Shown here: positions 1 through 31,944 of the stretch, in pieces
Numbering within the stretch: the first letter of the stretch is position 1
How the letters are laid out: each line of letters begins with the position of its first letter
Assembly: GCF_023159225.1 (NCBI RefSeq)
Contig: NC_063168.1
Location: 60,987,398-61,051,397, forward strand
Length of the DNA: 64,000 nt
Direction: 5' to 3'
From: Perognathus longimembris pacificus
Taxonomy: Eukaryota; Chordata; Mammalia; Rodentia; Heteromyidae
Translations under genes and position numbers: made by a program
Notes under the pieces: model-generated
The model's input: only the letters and a program-made list of their open reading frames with translations
Told to the model about the DNA's origin: nothing
The model's database searches: none

Positions 1-20540
<20,540 letters not shown>

Positions 20541-20658
20541 GTCAAAACCTGGGAGACCTGAAAAACCCGACCGCCCCAAAGGAGCCCCCCCAAGCGAGAA
20601 ACGTGCAAAAGCCTTTCCCTAAAAGAGGAAACAAGGAAGAAAAAAAGAAAAAAAAAAG

Positions 20659-20664
20659 TTTATT
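20659..20664 (-). terminator. ATRAID: ATRAID polyadenylation signal AATAAA
   Basis: AATAAA on the minus strand about 160 bases after the ATRAID stop codon, followed by a T/A-rich tract at 20640-20655. It puts the ATRAID 3' end near 20640, about 365 bp before the CAD start codon. Confidence 0.75.
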
Positions 20665-20826
20665 GTAGTCAGCAACACGATGGGACCCAGAGTACCCAAA
20701 ACACTCCCCGCCGGCGCAATCGCAATGGAGCCTCGGCCCTGGGGACCCGCGGGCTGGGGAAGCAATCCTCCCCGGCTGCGCTGCGAAGCTTCGGGTGACT
20801 TCAGGTAGCAGGGCCGCCTAGGTGGT

Positions 20827-23800
20827 TCAGGAAGTCTTGGCTTTTCGGCGTTGGGTTCCCCAAAGCAGAGCAGAGATGGACAGTGTAGTGGATCCCAAAA
20901 TCCCGAAGAACATAAGCAGTGGGAAAGAGCCCTGTGATTAGGAGACGAGAAAAGGCCAGCGTTACACAGGGGGCTGCCTGCATCTTGAACACCTAATTCG
21001 TTCCTAAGAACTGATGTCCACTTCTTGGGCAATTCACTGTGACTTCTTCAGCTCCTGGTAAGGTGGCTCTTTTTTGTTTTTGTTTTTGGCCAGTCCTGGG
21101 GCTTGGACTCAGGGCCAGAGCACTGTCCCTGGCTTCTTTTTGCTCAAGGTTAACACTCTGCCAACTTAAGCCACAGCGCCACTTCTGGCCTTTTCTATAT
21201 ATGTGGTGCTGAGGTATCTAACCCAGAGCTTCATGTATAGGAGGCAGGCACTCTTGCCACTAGGCCATATTCCAACCCCCTGGCTTCCTTTTTGTTCAAA
21301 GCTAGCACCCTACCATTTGAGACACAGTGCCACTTCCGGCCTTTTCTGTTTATGTGGTGCTGAGGAATTGAACCCAGGGATTCATGCATGCAAGGAGAGC
21401 ACTCTACCGGCTAAACCACATTCCCAGCCCAGGTGGCTCTTTTTGAGAGGCTTTCTAGCCTATGCATTCCTCTTATCCATAAAGAGATCTAACTCCTCAC
21501 CTGGCGCATACACTTGTATCCTTGGAAGCCATCAGCACAAACACACTGCAAGAGACCAGGACCAGCAGATGCACAAGATCCATTTTCAGGACACATTTCT
21601 GGGAGCCAAAGAAAAATAGGGAATATCATTAGACCTCTATAAGTCTATTTCCTAAATATCTGCTTCAGCATAAGATTCTTTCAACCAAGCTACCACTGCC
21701 GTGGTTCACACCTATAATCCTAGCTACTCAAAAGGCTGAGATCTGAGGATTGTGGTTCAAAGCCAGCCTAAGCAACAAAGTCTGTGAGACTCTTATCTCC
21801 AATTAACTACCAGAAAACAGGAAGTGGCACTGTGGCACAAGTGGTAGAGTGTTAACCTTGAGCTGAAGAGCTCAGTGACAGTGCCCAGGCCCAGAGTTCA
21901 AGGCCTACAACCAACACACCTACACACACACACAAAACAAAACAAACAGACAAAGAAAACCCCAAGAGGCTGAGATATGAGGATGAAGAAGATTTAAAGC
22001 CAGCCCAGCAGGAAAGTTTGAGAGACTCTTATCTCCACTTAACCACCAAAAAGCTGGAAGTGAAGGTGTGGCTCAAGTAATAGCACATCAATATAGAGAG
22101 AAAAATCTCAGTGCCCAGGCCCTGAGGTCAAGTGCCAGAAGCAACAGTCCCTTGAGCTAGCTCAAGACTAGCACTTTACCACTTGAGTCATAGCACTACT
22201 TCCAGCTTTTTCTGTTTTTATGTAGTACTGAGGAATCGAACCCAGGGCTTCATGCATGCTAGGCAAGCACTCTACCACTAAGCCACATTCCCAGCCCACA
22301 AAAAAAAAAAAAATTCTTTCAATCATTTCTAGGTTAAAAAAAAATTACAATCAAGGGCTGGGGATATGGCCTAGTGGCAAGAGTGCTTGCCTCGTATACA
22401 TGAGGCCCTGGGTTCAATTCCCCAGCACCCCATATACAGAAAATGGCCACAAGTGGTGCTGTGGCTCAAGTGGCAGAGCACTAGCCTTGAGCAAAAAGAA
22501 GCCAGGGACAGTGCTCAAGCCCTGAGTCCAAGCCCCAGGACTGGCCAAAAAAAAATTACAATCAGAACATAACAATAGTGAATTTTATCACTTTTTTTCC
22601 TAAGGAGATAGAGCCTAGGAACTCTGAACAAAAGGGATTTAAGGATCTTTATCTTTCTGATATAAGTACAGAATATAAAGGAGGTAAGGAAGTTCCTAGA
22701 AGGGTGAAGGAAAGACAGTATACCTGGGTTTCCAGTGCTATTGCAAAGGTCCTTTTGCCCTTGGCAGATCTGGATGTCCACATAGGAGATAATGCTTAAC
22801 CAGGCATTAATACCTCCAGGACAGATGACATCTTGAGGCAGTACCCTGAAGACAACACAGGCGGTTATAATATATAGTCAGTGGGCTAGGCCTGGTTTCA
22901 ATCCCCACTACACATACACACACAGTCCTACAGCCCCGAGTTGCTACTACACGTACACACACAATCCTACAGCCCCGAGTTGCTGAGTTCAGCAATGACC
23001 TCTTTGATTCTCTTCCACCCACCTTATTACTTACAGAGTCTGCAGCTGGGTAAAGCCATGGAAGGTACTGGTCAAGTTATCCTTGAGGGGATTTGCTTGC
23101 AAGTCTCTGCAAACATACACAGTTAGCATTCTGCTCAGGAAAGCCCTCTATGTAAATTTATACACCTTCCTGGACCCAATCCTTATCTCAAGTTCTCTGA
23201 GTTTAGATATTATTACTTTGCCAGTCCTGGGGCATGAACTCAAGGCCTGGCACTGTCCCTGAGTTTCTTTTGCTCAAGGCTAGCACTCTACCACTTGAGC
23301 CACAGCGCCACTTCTGGCCTTTTCTGTTTATGTGGTGCTGAGGAATTGAACCCAGGGCTTCGTGTATGCAAGGCAAGCCAGATTCCCAATTCCTAGATAT
23401 TATTCATCTACCTCCTCAAGAGTCTATTCCCAGCTGGGTCTGTTCCCAGGTTGATGCCTGTAATACTAGCTACTCAGGAGGCGGAGATATGAGAATTGAG
23501 GTTTGAAGCCAGCTGAGGCAGGAAATCCTATGAGAATCTTATCTTCAATTAACTACAGGAAAACAACAACTGTGGCTTAAGTGGTAGAATGAGAGCTCTG
23601 AGCACAAAAGCTCAGGGACGGTGCCCAGGCTCTGAGTTCAAGGTCCAGGACTGGCACACGCATACACATACACACACAGCCTATCCTCCAAAGACTTCCC
23701 ATCAACACTTCACCATATTCACCTTTTGGTCAAGAGAATACTTAACCACTTACATGATAGCAGCAGTATGTGCTTGAGCAAAGTTTGGACCAGGATTCTT

Positions 23801-26800
23801 CAGAGAACAGTTCTGGAGATCTAGCCTGAGAAAAATAATTAGTGTTAAGTATGTGTCTCATATTCACCCAAGGCAAAGTTTGTAATTTATCAGGCAATCC
23901 CCATTTCAGCTAACATTAACTAAATACAACTGTGTTCACAATTATAAATGTGGTGCTGTGGTAGACACATAATTATGCACTACCAGTTATAGCCAATACT
24001 AAGTAGCTACATATAGCTACTTAAACTTAATGGAACCTAACAATCCAGTGTTTCATTGGCACTAGTTACATTTCAAGTGCATATGAAATACTGTAGCAAT
24101 GCCAGTGGCTACTGTGTTCCTTCATCACAGAAAGTGATGGACCACAGTGTTCTAATCAGTGCACCCATGCACTATGCAATTATAGTAAGACATTTTACCT
24201 CTTGCCTACATTAGTGAATTTCATATTATTACTCTCAGATCCACAGAGGAGATTTAAATGAAAGTGCAAGTTATATAAGGTTTTGTATGTGTATTGTCAG
24301 ACTGTAAACTTCTGTACATTAAGGACCACAACCTATTACTCTTTCTCCAGTATCTATTGCCTTCCATTTCTTTTTTTTTTGGCCAGTCCTGGGGCTTGGA
24401 CTCAGGGCCTGAGCACTGTCCCTGGCTTCTTCTTGCTCAAGGCTAGCACTCTGCCACTTGAGCCACAGCGCCACTTATGGCCATTTTCTGTATATGTGGT
24501 GCTGGGGAATCGAACCCAGGGCCTCATGTATACGAGGCAAGCACTCTTGCCACTAGGCCATATCCCCAGCCCCTTGCCTTCCATTTCTTTACAAATATTT
24601 GCTGAGTGCTTACAAACTGCAAACACAGGGAAAGTGTACAATATACATATATAACTCAGCTCAGTCTTTTTCTTTCTTTTTTTTTTTCCTGGTTGTGATG
24701 CTTGAATTCATGCTCTGGACACTGTTCCTGAGCTCTTTGGCTATAGGCTAGCGGTCTACTACTTTGAGCCACGGTGCCACTTCTAGTAGCTCAGTCTTTA
24801 AAAGGTTTTGTTGTAGTAGAATGCCTTAAGACTATCACCAAGTCAGGCACTAGCGGCTTATGAATCCTAGTTACTCAGGAAGCTTGAGATCTGAAGTCAG
24901 TCTTGGCAGGAAAGTCTTATCTCCAATTCACCACCAAAAAGCTGGAAGTGGACCTGTAACTGAAGTGGTGGTAGACCACCAGCCTGCTGAGAAAAAACTC
25001 AGTGCCCAGCTATGAGTTTAAGCTCACCATGAAAAGACCAACACACTTGCATGTGCACATGGACACGCATGTGCACACACACACAAAGACCAAAACCAAA
25101 AGTGAATGTAAATATTAAACTACAACATGAAATATATTACAAAACAGCAAACACATAATTTCAAGTGATATAACTTTACAGGGAAAAAAGTCACTTCTCT
25201 AGAACATTCACAAAAGATGTTGGAACTGGGGTTGGGAATATGGCCTAGTGGTAGAGTGCTCACCTCATATACATGAAGCCCTAGGTTCGATTCCTCAGCA
25301 CCACATATATAGAAAAAAGCTGGAAGTGGCACTGTGGCTCAAGAGGTAGAGTGCTAGCCTTGAGCAAAAAGAAGCCAGGGACAGTGCTCAGGCCCTGAGT
25401 CCACGCCCCAGGACTGGCAACAAAACAAAAAAAGAAGCCAGGAAAAAGCCAAAAAAAAGAAGCCAGTGCTCAGTAAACTACTCAGAAAAACCCAGAAGTG
25501 GTGGTGCTATGGTTCAAGTGGTAGAGCGCTAGCCTCGAGCACAAAGAGGCTCAAGGACAGTGTCCCTGATGGACAGAAAAATAAAAATAAGTGGTGCAGG
25601 AAAAGTAGGTTAGTTCAATCATAGTAGTTCATCTGCTGAACTTTAATCTGAGGGTGACAAACACTTATAAAGTTACAGCAAGAGCATAATGCTGAAAAAA
25701 AAAGATTTGGTTTTCAGGAAGTTTAATACAGAGAAGTATTTAGGTAGATTAAAAGGTTAGGAGAATGGAAGCAAGACATGACATTTTGAGTTTGAAGCAA
25801 GGGTAAAGTCTATAAAGAAATGCTTAATAGGTAACTAGAAGTCTTACCTACATATGCCTAAATATTGGCAAAGTTAAAACCCACTCAAAGAGATTTAGTT
25901 TTGAGAGAGAGCTGCATGATGCTTGAAACCATTAAAAACAGATTCTTGTGGGGCACCAGTAGCTTATGCCTGTAATTCTACCTACTCAGGAGGCTGAGAT
26001 CTGCAGTTAGAGGTTTGAAAGCAATTCAGGTAGAAAAGTCTGACTCATCTCCAAAATAGCCAGCAAAAAAAGATGGGCTGGAGGGCTGGGAATATGGCTT
26101 ATTGGTAGAGTGCTTGCTTTGCAAGCATGACTCCCTGGGTTCGATTCCTCAGTACCAAATAAACAGAAAAGGCCCAAAGTTATGCTGTGGTTCAAGTGGT
26201 AGAGTGCTAGCCTTGAGCAAAAATAAGCTCAGGGACAGTGCCCAGGCCCTGAGTTCAAGCCCTAGGATTGGCAAAAAAAAAAAAGAGCTGGAGGAGTGGC
26301 TCAAATGGTAGAGAACCTGCCTAGTGAATGTTTAACCGAGTTCAAATTCCAGTAATGCCAAATAAATAGGTTTTTAAAAAAAAGCCATACCTTCCAATAA
26401 GAACCACAGGATTGTTTACTTAGCCAAAATGTTTTTTAAAAAACAAACAAACAAACAAAAAAACTGAGCACAAAGAGGTTCAGAACAGTGCCCAGGCTCT
26501 GCATCCAAAAAACAAAGCAAAAGTTTGAGTATACATTAGATGCGTCTACTTAAACACCAATCAGGCCATACTTGTAGATTTAAGGAATATTTTTTCCAGT
26601 ATTCAAGGATGTCTTCTCCTCCCTCACCCCAAGATGGTGCCCTTCTGATTCAGGCAGCAGCGAGCTTGCAGCGTTAGCCCTGAAGTCTGCTTACAATAAA
26701 CAGCCACTTGAGACAAATTTTGCACGCTTCCCGGACACTGAGTGCATATCTGCAGGAGAGAGAGACACAATCTTTTTAGGGCTGTAGAAAGAAAAGCCAA

Positions 26801-28078
26801 GATAAGATCAAGAGTTAACTGCCAGTAAACCCAGTTACTGGGAGTGACGGAAATAGGTTCATGGCCAGAAGTTAGTCAGACCCTCGTCTCAACCAATAAA
26901 CTACGCATTATTCCAGATGCCTAGGTAGGAGGCTTAGTGTTTGTGTCCTGATGAGATAAAAACTCAAGATACTGCCTGGGGGGGACGGGGTGAGAGCTGG
27001 GGGCAAGGGGTGGAGTGCCGGCCTAACAAGTGGGAGAGATCTTGAGATTAAAAATTCCAGGGCTGGGGGCTGGGGATATGGCCTAGTGGCAAGGGTGCTT
27101 GCCTTGTATACATGAGGCCCTGGGTTCAATTCCCCAGCACCACATATGCAGAAAATGGCCAGAAGTGGCGCTGTGGCTCAAGTGGCAGAGTGCTAGCCTT
27201 GGGCAAAAAGAAGCCAGGGACAGTGCTCGGCAGGCCCTGAGTCCAAGCCCCAGGACTGGCCAAAAAAAAAAATAAAAAAAAAAAAAAATCCAGGGCTGGG
27301 AAAATGACCTAGTGGTAAAGTGCTCGCCTCCTATACATGAAGCCCGGGTTCGATTCCTCAGCACCACATATATAGGAAAATTTCTAGCAAGCCCCGCCAA
27401 GTTAACTGTCCCTATACTCTCCAGAACTTCTCTAACATGGGGCAAAGAGGTGGCTTTTACTAAGGCTAAGTCTAAAAGATGCCATTTCTTCTCCGGCAGC
27501 TGGGTGCTCAATCAGTGCGCCAGACTTTCAGTACCCGTCCTCGCCCGGCCTCATCTTTTGAGAATCACAGGCTCTTCCGAAACCTCTCACTCGGACAAAC
27601 CCGGTTTGGCAGGGCTACAGGTACACAAAGAACTCATCAGGTATGACAAAAGGTGCAGCGCGACCACCCGCCATGTAGGCGAGGGACGGGAGGGTGGGGG
27701 GGGGTGGATGCAGCCTGCAGAAGTCTAGAGGACTCCTCAATGAGAAGAGCAAATTTAAGTTATTCGAAGACTGGGGAGCGAGGAGATTCCATTTCAAAGG
27801 TCTTCGATGCCGGGAGGGCTCGGACGCCCCGGGACCTGGGGAACGCGAGGGCTCGGGGCAGGTCCGGCTGGGGTCTGGCAGGGGCCGGAGACTAGTCTGA
27901 GCTGGTGCCGACTGGGAGAATGGGGACAGCCACCGGCGAGCGCGACCGGCACTCTTGCTTCAGCCCGACCGCAGACTTGCTTCTGTACCTCGGGGAGCGC
28001 CAGAGCCCTTTCCGCGCCCAGAGCCAGGAGCAGGGCCGTAGCCCAGGGCCACAGGCTGCCGAGCACAGGAGACGCCAT
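20827..28078 (-). CDS. ATRAID: ATRAID, all-trans retinoic acid-induced differentiation factor (complete)
   Basis: Seven coding exons, 28078-27989, 26749-26628, 23825-23754, 23106-23035, 22845-22724, 21598-21501 and 20931-20827, give 226 aa (human about 229). Residues 1-27 form a signal peptide (LWPWATALLLALGAERALA). Two leucine-rich stretches follow (LDLQNCSL, DLQANPL). A canonical six-Cys EGF module is C153, C162, C168, C178, C180, C189. A single membrane segment spans about 196-217, with a basic tail QRRKAKTS. It is a type I membrane protein of the endolysosome/cell surface, reported as a partner of SLC37A3 in bisphosphonate release and of NELL1. All junctions are GT-AG. The recognition rests on the EGF-TM C-terminus and ordered exon matches to the human protein as I recall it. 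Confidence 0.95.
20932..21500 (-). repeat. ATRAID intron 6: two adjacent type A SINEs
   Basis: A full-length minus copy (about 21083-21281) is followed directly by a truncated minus copy (about 21282-21430) lacking the far end of the right half. They fill most of the intron. Confidence 0.75.
21599..22723. repeat. ATRAID intron 5: four SINEs
   Basis: Two plus composite B1/tRNA SINEs (about 21690-21930 and 21960-22143), a truncated minus type A copy (about 22150-22299), and a young plus type A copy (about 22355-22555). The young copy is flanked by the direct repeat ATTACAATCA. Confidence 0.75.
22907..22984. repeat. 39-bp tandem duplication in ATRAID intron 4
   Basis: Two consecutive copies of a 39-bp unit (ACTACACATACACACACAGT... 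ending GAGTTGCT) differ at only a couple of positions. Unit 1 is 22907-22945 and unit 2 is 22946-22984. Confidence 0.85.
23107..23753. repeat. ATRAID intron 3: type A and composite SINE
   Basis: Minus type A SINE (about 23218-23395) and plus composite SINE (about 23443-23665) with a short CA-rich tail. Confidence 0.7.
23826..26627. repeat. ATRAID intron 2: SINE cluster
   Basis: Type A SINEs lie at about 24371-24573 (minus), 25228-25425 (plus) and 26083-26285 (plus). Composite SINEs or pieces are at about 24689-24795 (minus, degraded), 24842-25090 (plus) and 25952-26080 (plus). The 24371 copy sits in a 17-bp direct repeat starting TTGCCTTCC (24357 and 24574). Position 23840-24350 is unique sequence without coding signal. 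Confidence 0.7.
26750..27988. repeat. ATRAID intron 1: tandem type A SINEs, then CpG island edge
   Basis: A full type A copy (about 27062-27288, long A tail) is followed immediately by a plus-strand left monomer alone (about 27291-27378). From about 27480 the sequence becomes GC-rich and merges into the shared promoter. Confidence 0.7.
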
Positions 28079-28467
28079 TTCCCGTTCCCTTCGACCTTCG
28101 CAACAGCCCGCGAGAGTAGCGCGTAGCCCCGCCCCATCGGGGCACGCCTGTGCGTGGTGGGCGTGGCCTAAGCGGCCTGGCACAGCCCCCTGGGCGTGAC
28201 TTAGCCCCGTCGCCCCGCCGGTGCAGCGGGGATGCTGTTGCTGTGCGCAGTCAGCGCTCATCTCTGCGCCCTCCGGTTCCCTTCCGAGATGAACAGAGCC
28301 ACCTCTTCTTCATTCCTCTCTTTATCTCAAGATTCTCCCGTCGCCGCTCGGCTCCTCTGAACGGATTGCAGGCGCCCTCAGCCCCGTGTTCTAGGCCCCC
28401 CCCACCCCCGGCCCCGGGACGCCCTGCGCTTCGGCCGTGGCTCAGGCCGCTCCATCCGCCCACAGTA

Positions 28468-28478
28468 AACATGGCGGC
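28468..28478 (+). promoter_or_regulatory. YY1 motif AACATGGCGGC
   Basis: Exact match to the long YY1 consensus AAnATGGCGGC, oriented toward SLC5A6. Such sites usually sit just downstream of housekeeping start sites, so it may mark the SLC5A6 (or divergent) start near 28.45 kb. Confidence 0.6.
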
Positions 28479-28918
28479 GCGGCGTCCGGGGCGGGCGAGG
28501 GGCGGGGCGCTGTCATCCTGCCGGGAGCGCTGCTCGCCCGCTACCCACGTGTGGCGACCAGGCAGGTGTACCGGGCGGGTGTGGGCAGAGCCGAGCGGCT
28601 CGGCGGATTCGCGTCCGCGCTGGGGAGGAGCGGTGGGCCGGGCCGGGGCGGGGCGAGCCGCCCGAGGCGTGGAGACCGGCAAGGTTGAAGTGCAAGCGCT
28701 CGGGGATGAGCTCGCGTCTTGCGGACGGACGGGGAGAACGGAGAGAAAGAAAGAGGGTAAAGGAGCAGTAGGAGGGGAGGGCGCAGGGCAAATTCCGACC
28801 GAAGGTCACGACCCTGGAACGCCCAGGGCGCCGCGTCCTCCTCTGCTTTCTGAGCCTGGGCTGGAGGTGGGAGCGGGAACCGACGCTCCCCCTAACTTAC
28901 TGCCTTTTGCCTAAGCAG

Positions 28919-28985
28919 AAAAAGGGAACGATGCTGATCTGGCGAAGAAAGAAGGGATTCTCCTAACCCCGCCTGAACCACGGAG
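28919..28985 (+). other. candidate non-coding 5' exon of SLC5A6
   Basis: A strong donor (CACGGAG|GTAAGGCG at 28986) lies 67 bp after a plausible acceptor (TTTTGCCTAAGCAG ending 28918). The same donor could instead end a longer first exon starting in the CpG island. No transcript evidence is available, so this is a splice-signal inference. Confidence 0.35.
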
Positions 28986-29019
28986 GTAAGGCGAGGCAGT
29001 GCTACCCCGGAGTGGCCCC

Positions 29020-30770
29020 GATCCTGGCTGAAGGGCGTGGGAGGGAGATGGTGGGAATCGCGTAGGATTGCTGCTATTGCCTTCCCCCCCCCACGCCCCC
29101 TCCTCCGGTTCGCGCCAGCCCACCGGAGTTCATCCTGAGCGCCTGGCCCGGGCTTTTCCACGTGTTCCTAGACCTCGGCCTGGAAATCCTGAATTTACAT
29201 TTTCCTTTAGGTGGCTGGCAAGTCTTGTTTTAGGTGCAAGACTTTGTTTTTGTTTTCCCAGCTTGCTCAGCGAGTGCTTGCCCAAGCCATGGCTGGCATT
29301 CTACTATTGAACCATGTCTCCACCCTGGCATTTTGCTGGTTATTAGAGTTGGAGTCTCTTGGACTTTTCTGCCCCTGTTGGCTTTACACCAATAGTCCTC
29401 CACACTGTAACCTCTTGAGTAGTTAGGATTACAAGTTTAAGCCACCAGTGTCTGGCTGCAAGACTGATTTTGAAGGAACCTTTTAGTGAGTTAGAGTGGC
29501 CTCTTAGAGTTGGAAACACAGCTCATTGGTAGAGTGCTGGACCTAGCTGGGTTCAATACGGAGCACTGCAAAAACCCCTACAGAAAGTAATAGCTTTGGG
29601 CTGAGAATATGGCCCAGTGGTAGAGTGCTTGCCTCCCATTTTGGTGAAGCAACTGGGCCCTTCCTTTTGGCTCCTACTCTCAGGCAAGTCCATCAGATTT
29701 GGATCAACATAGGCTTTTTAGAAAGTTACTGGTCTATTTCTAGAATTCTTGTCAATTGAAGTCTTTGTTACTGGTTGGGTTTTTCCTGCCTTACTTGGCT
29801 CTCCAGCCATGTGGCAGAGTTCTTTGTACCTCATACAAATAAAATTTAATCAGGAAAGAAACTTCATCAGTAGAGGAATCCGGTATTGGATTTTTCTTCT
29901 ACCTCGTGCCTATTTATACTACTAACTCTTTAGGGTGGAATGCTTTTTGTGTATCAAAAAACTCCTTCCCTTTTCCTCTCTTTATCTCCTACTATACTTT
30001 CGTGTTAGAGATTGAATTTAGGACCTAGCTAGATAAGTACTTTTTGAGACAGGGTCTTGCTATGTATTGCAAGCTTATCTTGGACTTACCATCTACCTAC
30101 TTCTGCTTCCTGAATACTGGAATTACAAGTAAGTGCCAACCATGTCCAGGGGCAATCTTCTAATTTCTATTGTAATATTGATAACTTGTCAAAGAGGAAT
30201 GAGAAAACTCCATATGTGGCAATATACAAAGACCAAGGCTATCTTTTTGTTGATCCAGTGGCTTTTTTGGATTCTTGTTTTAGAGACTAGCATTTGTGAC
30301 CTTGGAAGTTCAGAGTTCAAGTTAAGTCAGGTATGAGGGGATACCTGCCTACCAGTTTACAGTTGTGACGGTGCCAGAGACAGCCTGATCTTTCTCCTAG
30401 TGGGCAAGAGCAGAAGGCAGTTTGTATTAATCTGTGTCTAGTTGATGTCCAAACTGTGTTCCATGAATGACTGACTATATTGTTTCCACCCTGGTTCTCA
30501 AAGTGTTGAGACAAGGCTTCTGATGAATCACATGTCATAGCTACAGATGGCATTATTTCTTTTTTCCTTTTTAAAAAAATCATGCTTCATAACCTTAAGC
30601 AGGTTTACTTCTTTAACTCAGTTGTCTTGTGAAAACATGGGAGTATTCCTGTCTTAATCTAAGACATGGTGTTTTATATAGTACATCTAGTGTTTATAAA
30701 GTACTTGTGACACTGTTGGTTACATATTAAGTGTTTAGAAAATGTTGACTTTGGTCATTTCTGAAAGGAT
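29020..30770. other. SLC5A6 5' intronic DNA, mostly unique
   Basis: Contains a degraded B1-like fragment (about 29205-29458, minus) and a type A left-half scrap (about 29592-29636). Otherwise AT-rich unique sequence with no convincing exon. Confidence 0.5.
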
Positions 30771-30771
30771 A

Positions 30772-31160
30772 TGTCCCAGCCATCCCAGGGGACCATGTGG
30801 AGATAGTCACGAACAACAGGAGGTTTATAAGGCGGTTTATTAGTGGGGCCATATCTCCCACGGGAGAGGGAGCAACATGAACATGAGAGCTGCACTTGAT
30901 CTAGGTGGCAGCTTCTCAGGGGCTAAAGGGGAAGTAGGTAGGTCTTAATCCTGAGTAGGAGTGGCCTATTATAGCTCTAGGGCAGGGAGTTTAGGTATGA
31001 GTGGATCTGGGAGGAGCTCTGGACCTGAGGGGGGGGGGGGGGAGTGCTAACAAAAAGAAATAATTTAACCAGCAGTGACAATCAAGAAACAAGAAAGGAA
31101 GAGACACCACTAAGCCAGTGGAGTCTGGGGAAATAACCAGAGCAGCTCCTGATTATCAGG
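30772..31160 (-). mobile_element. possible solo LTR of an endogenous retrovirus
   Basis: On the minus strand this non-SINE block has LTR-like architecture. A TATAATA-type box (about 30970) is followed about 130 bases later by CCCACTAATAAACCGCC (polyadenylation signal), then a short U5-like stretch ending in CA. No retroviral coding sequence lies nearby. It includes a run of 12 or more G near 31030. The family is not recognised. Confidence 0.4.
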
Positions 31161-31264
31161 TCAGTTCTGTGCAAGAGGTCTAGTGGTACTTGTAGATTCA
31201 GCTGAGTTACATGCTCTAGAATGCTGTTTCCCATGTACCAATTTCACTCATTTTTTTAAAAATT

Positions 31265-31858
31265 GGCTTTTTCTCCTTGTCACTTTATTTTTTTCTCCTT
31301 CACTATCAATAGCTCCGTCTCAACCTCTCCACCCTCAGCTTCCTTCTCTTTGTCTTCACTACCAGCTTCCTTTTCTCCTTTCCCTCCACTGCCTGCCTCC
31401 TTCTCTCCCTTGTTTCTATTGCCAGCTCCATTCTCTCCTTTGTTCTGCACATTGTAAACTGCTGTGTTATATAGCCTTCCCGGTTCAAGGCAATTTCAAT
31501 GGCGAAAAATTGTATCCTGGGTGCAGAGATGGTGTTTTCCTCAGTGTAGCCCTTGGAACAATCCAGTCACAACCGAGTACCATAGTTGAAGTCTTCTACA
31601 AGGCCTTCACACTTCAAGCAGAATGGCTGGCCTCCACTTCTCTTTAGCAGTTTCCAATTTATGTTCTTCTGGGTCTAAAACATCTGTCTTGAGTTTTTCA
31701 AAACTTTTCCAGAACTCAGAATAGATCTGGTCATCTGCTTTGCGTTTCAGGAACTGGGGTCAACTGATGAAATCAGATTGTAATAGACTTCAGCGTGTTG
31801 CCTTGCTCTCATGACTCAGACAATCTCAATATCACAAAGGGATACAAATGCCGACTGC
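31265..31858 (-). pseudogene. PBDC1 processed pseudogene
   Basis: Read on the minus strand, several frames give pieces that I recognise from PBDC1 (CXorf26), in order: MRARQHAEVYYNLISSVDP, DDQIYSEFWKSFEKLKTDVL, EDFNYGT, LDCSKGYTEENTI, RIQFFAIEIALNREGY, then a Glu/Lys/Gly-rich tail. It is intronless, frame-shifted in several places, and has a CGA-to-TGA type stop at 31569-31567. The 5' end looks degraded near 31850. It is a dead retrocopy within SLC5A6 5' intronic DNA. Confidence 0.75.
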
Positions 31859-31944
31859 TGTCTTTTAAAGCTATCTAAATATATGGCATTCTGTGTTCTT
31901 TGTCCATGTGTGTATGAATGTACCCACATGCACATGTGCTGGTA

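Larger units (their letters stand above)
27780..29020. promoter_or_regulatory. CpG island, shared ATRAID/SLC5A6 bidirectional promoter
   Basis: A GC-rich, CpG-dense block covers ATRAID exon 1 (minus) and extends about 0.9 kb toward SLC5A6 (plus). It contains several GC boxes (for example around 28490-28508 and 28640-28650), a CACGTG at 28546-28551 and a perfect YY1 motif at 28468-28478. No TATA box is evident. The human genes are also divergent here. The shared-promoter role is inferred from layout and composition. Confidence 0.75.

Noticed and set aside
28150..28914. 254-codon plus-strand open frame in the CpG island
   Set aside because: Its length is explained by high GC (few stops), its composition is Arg/Gly/Pro/Ala-rich and low in complexity, and it matches no family. 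It is treated as promoter/leader sequence.
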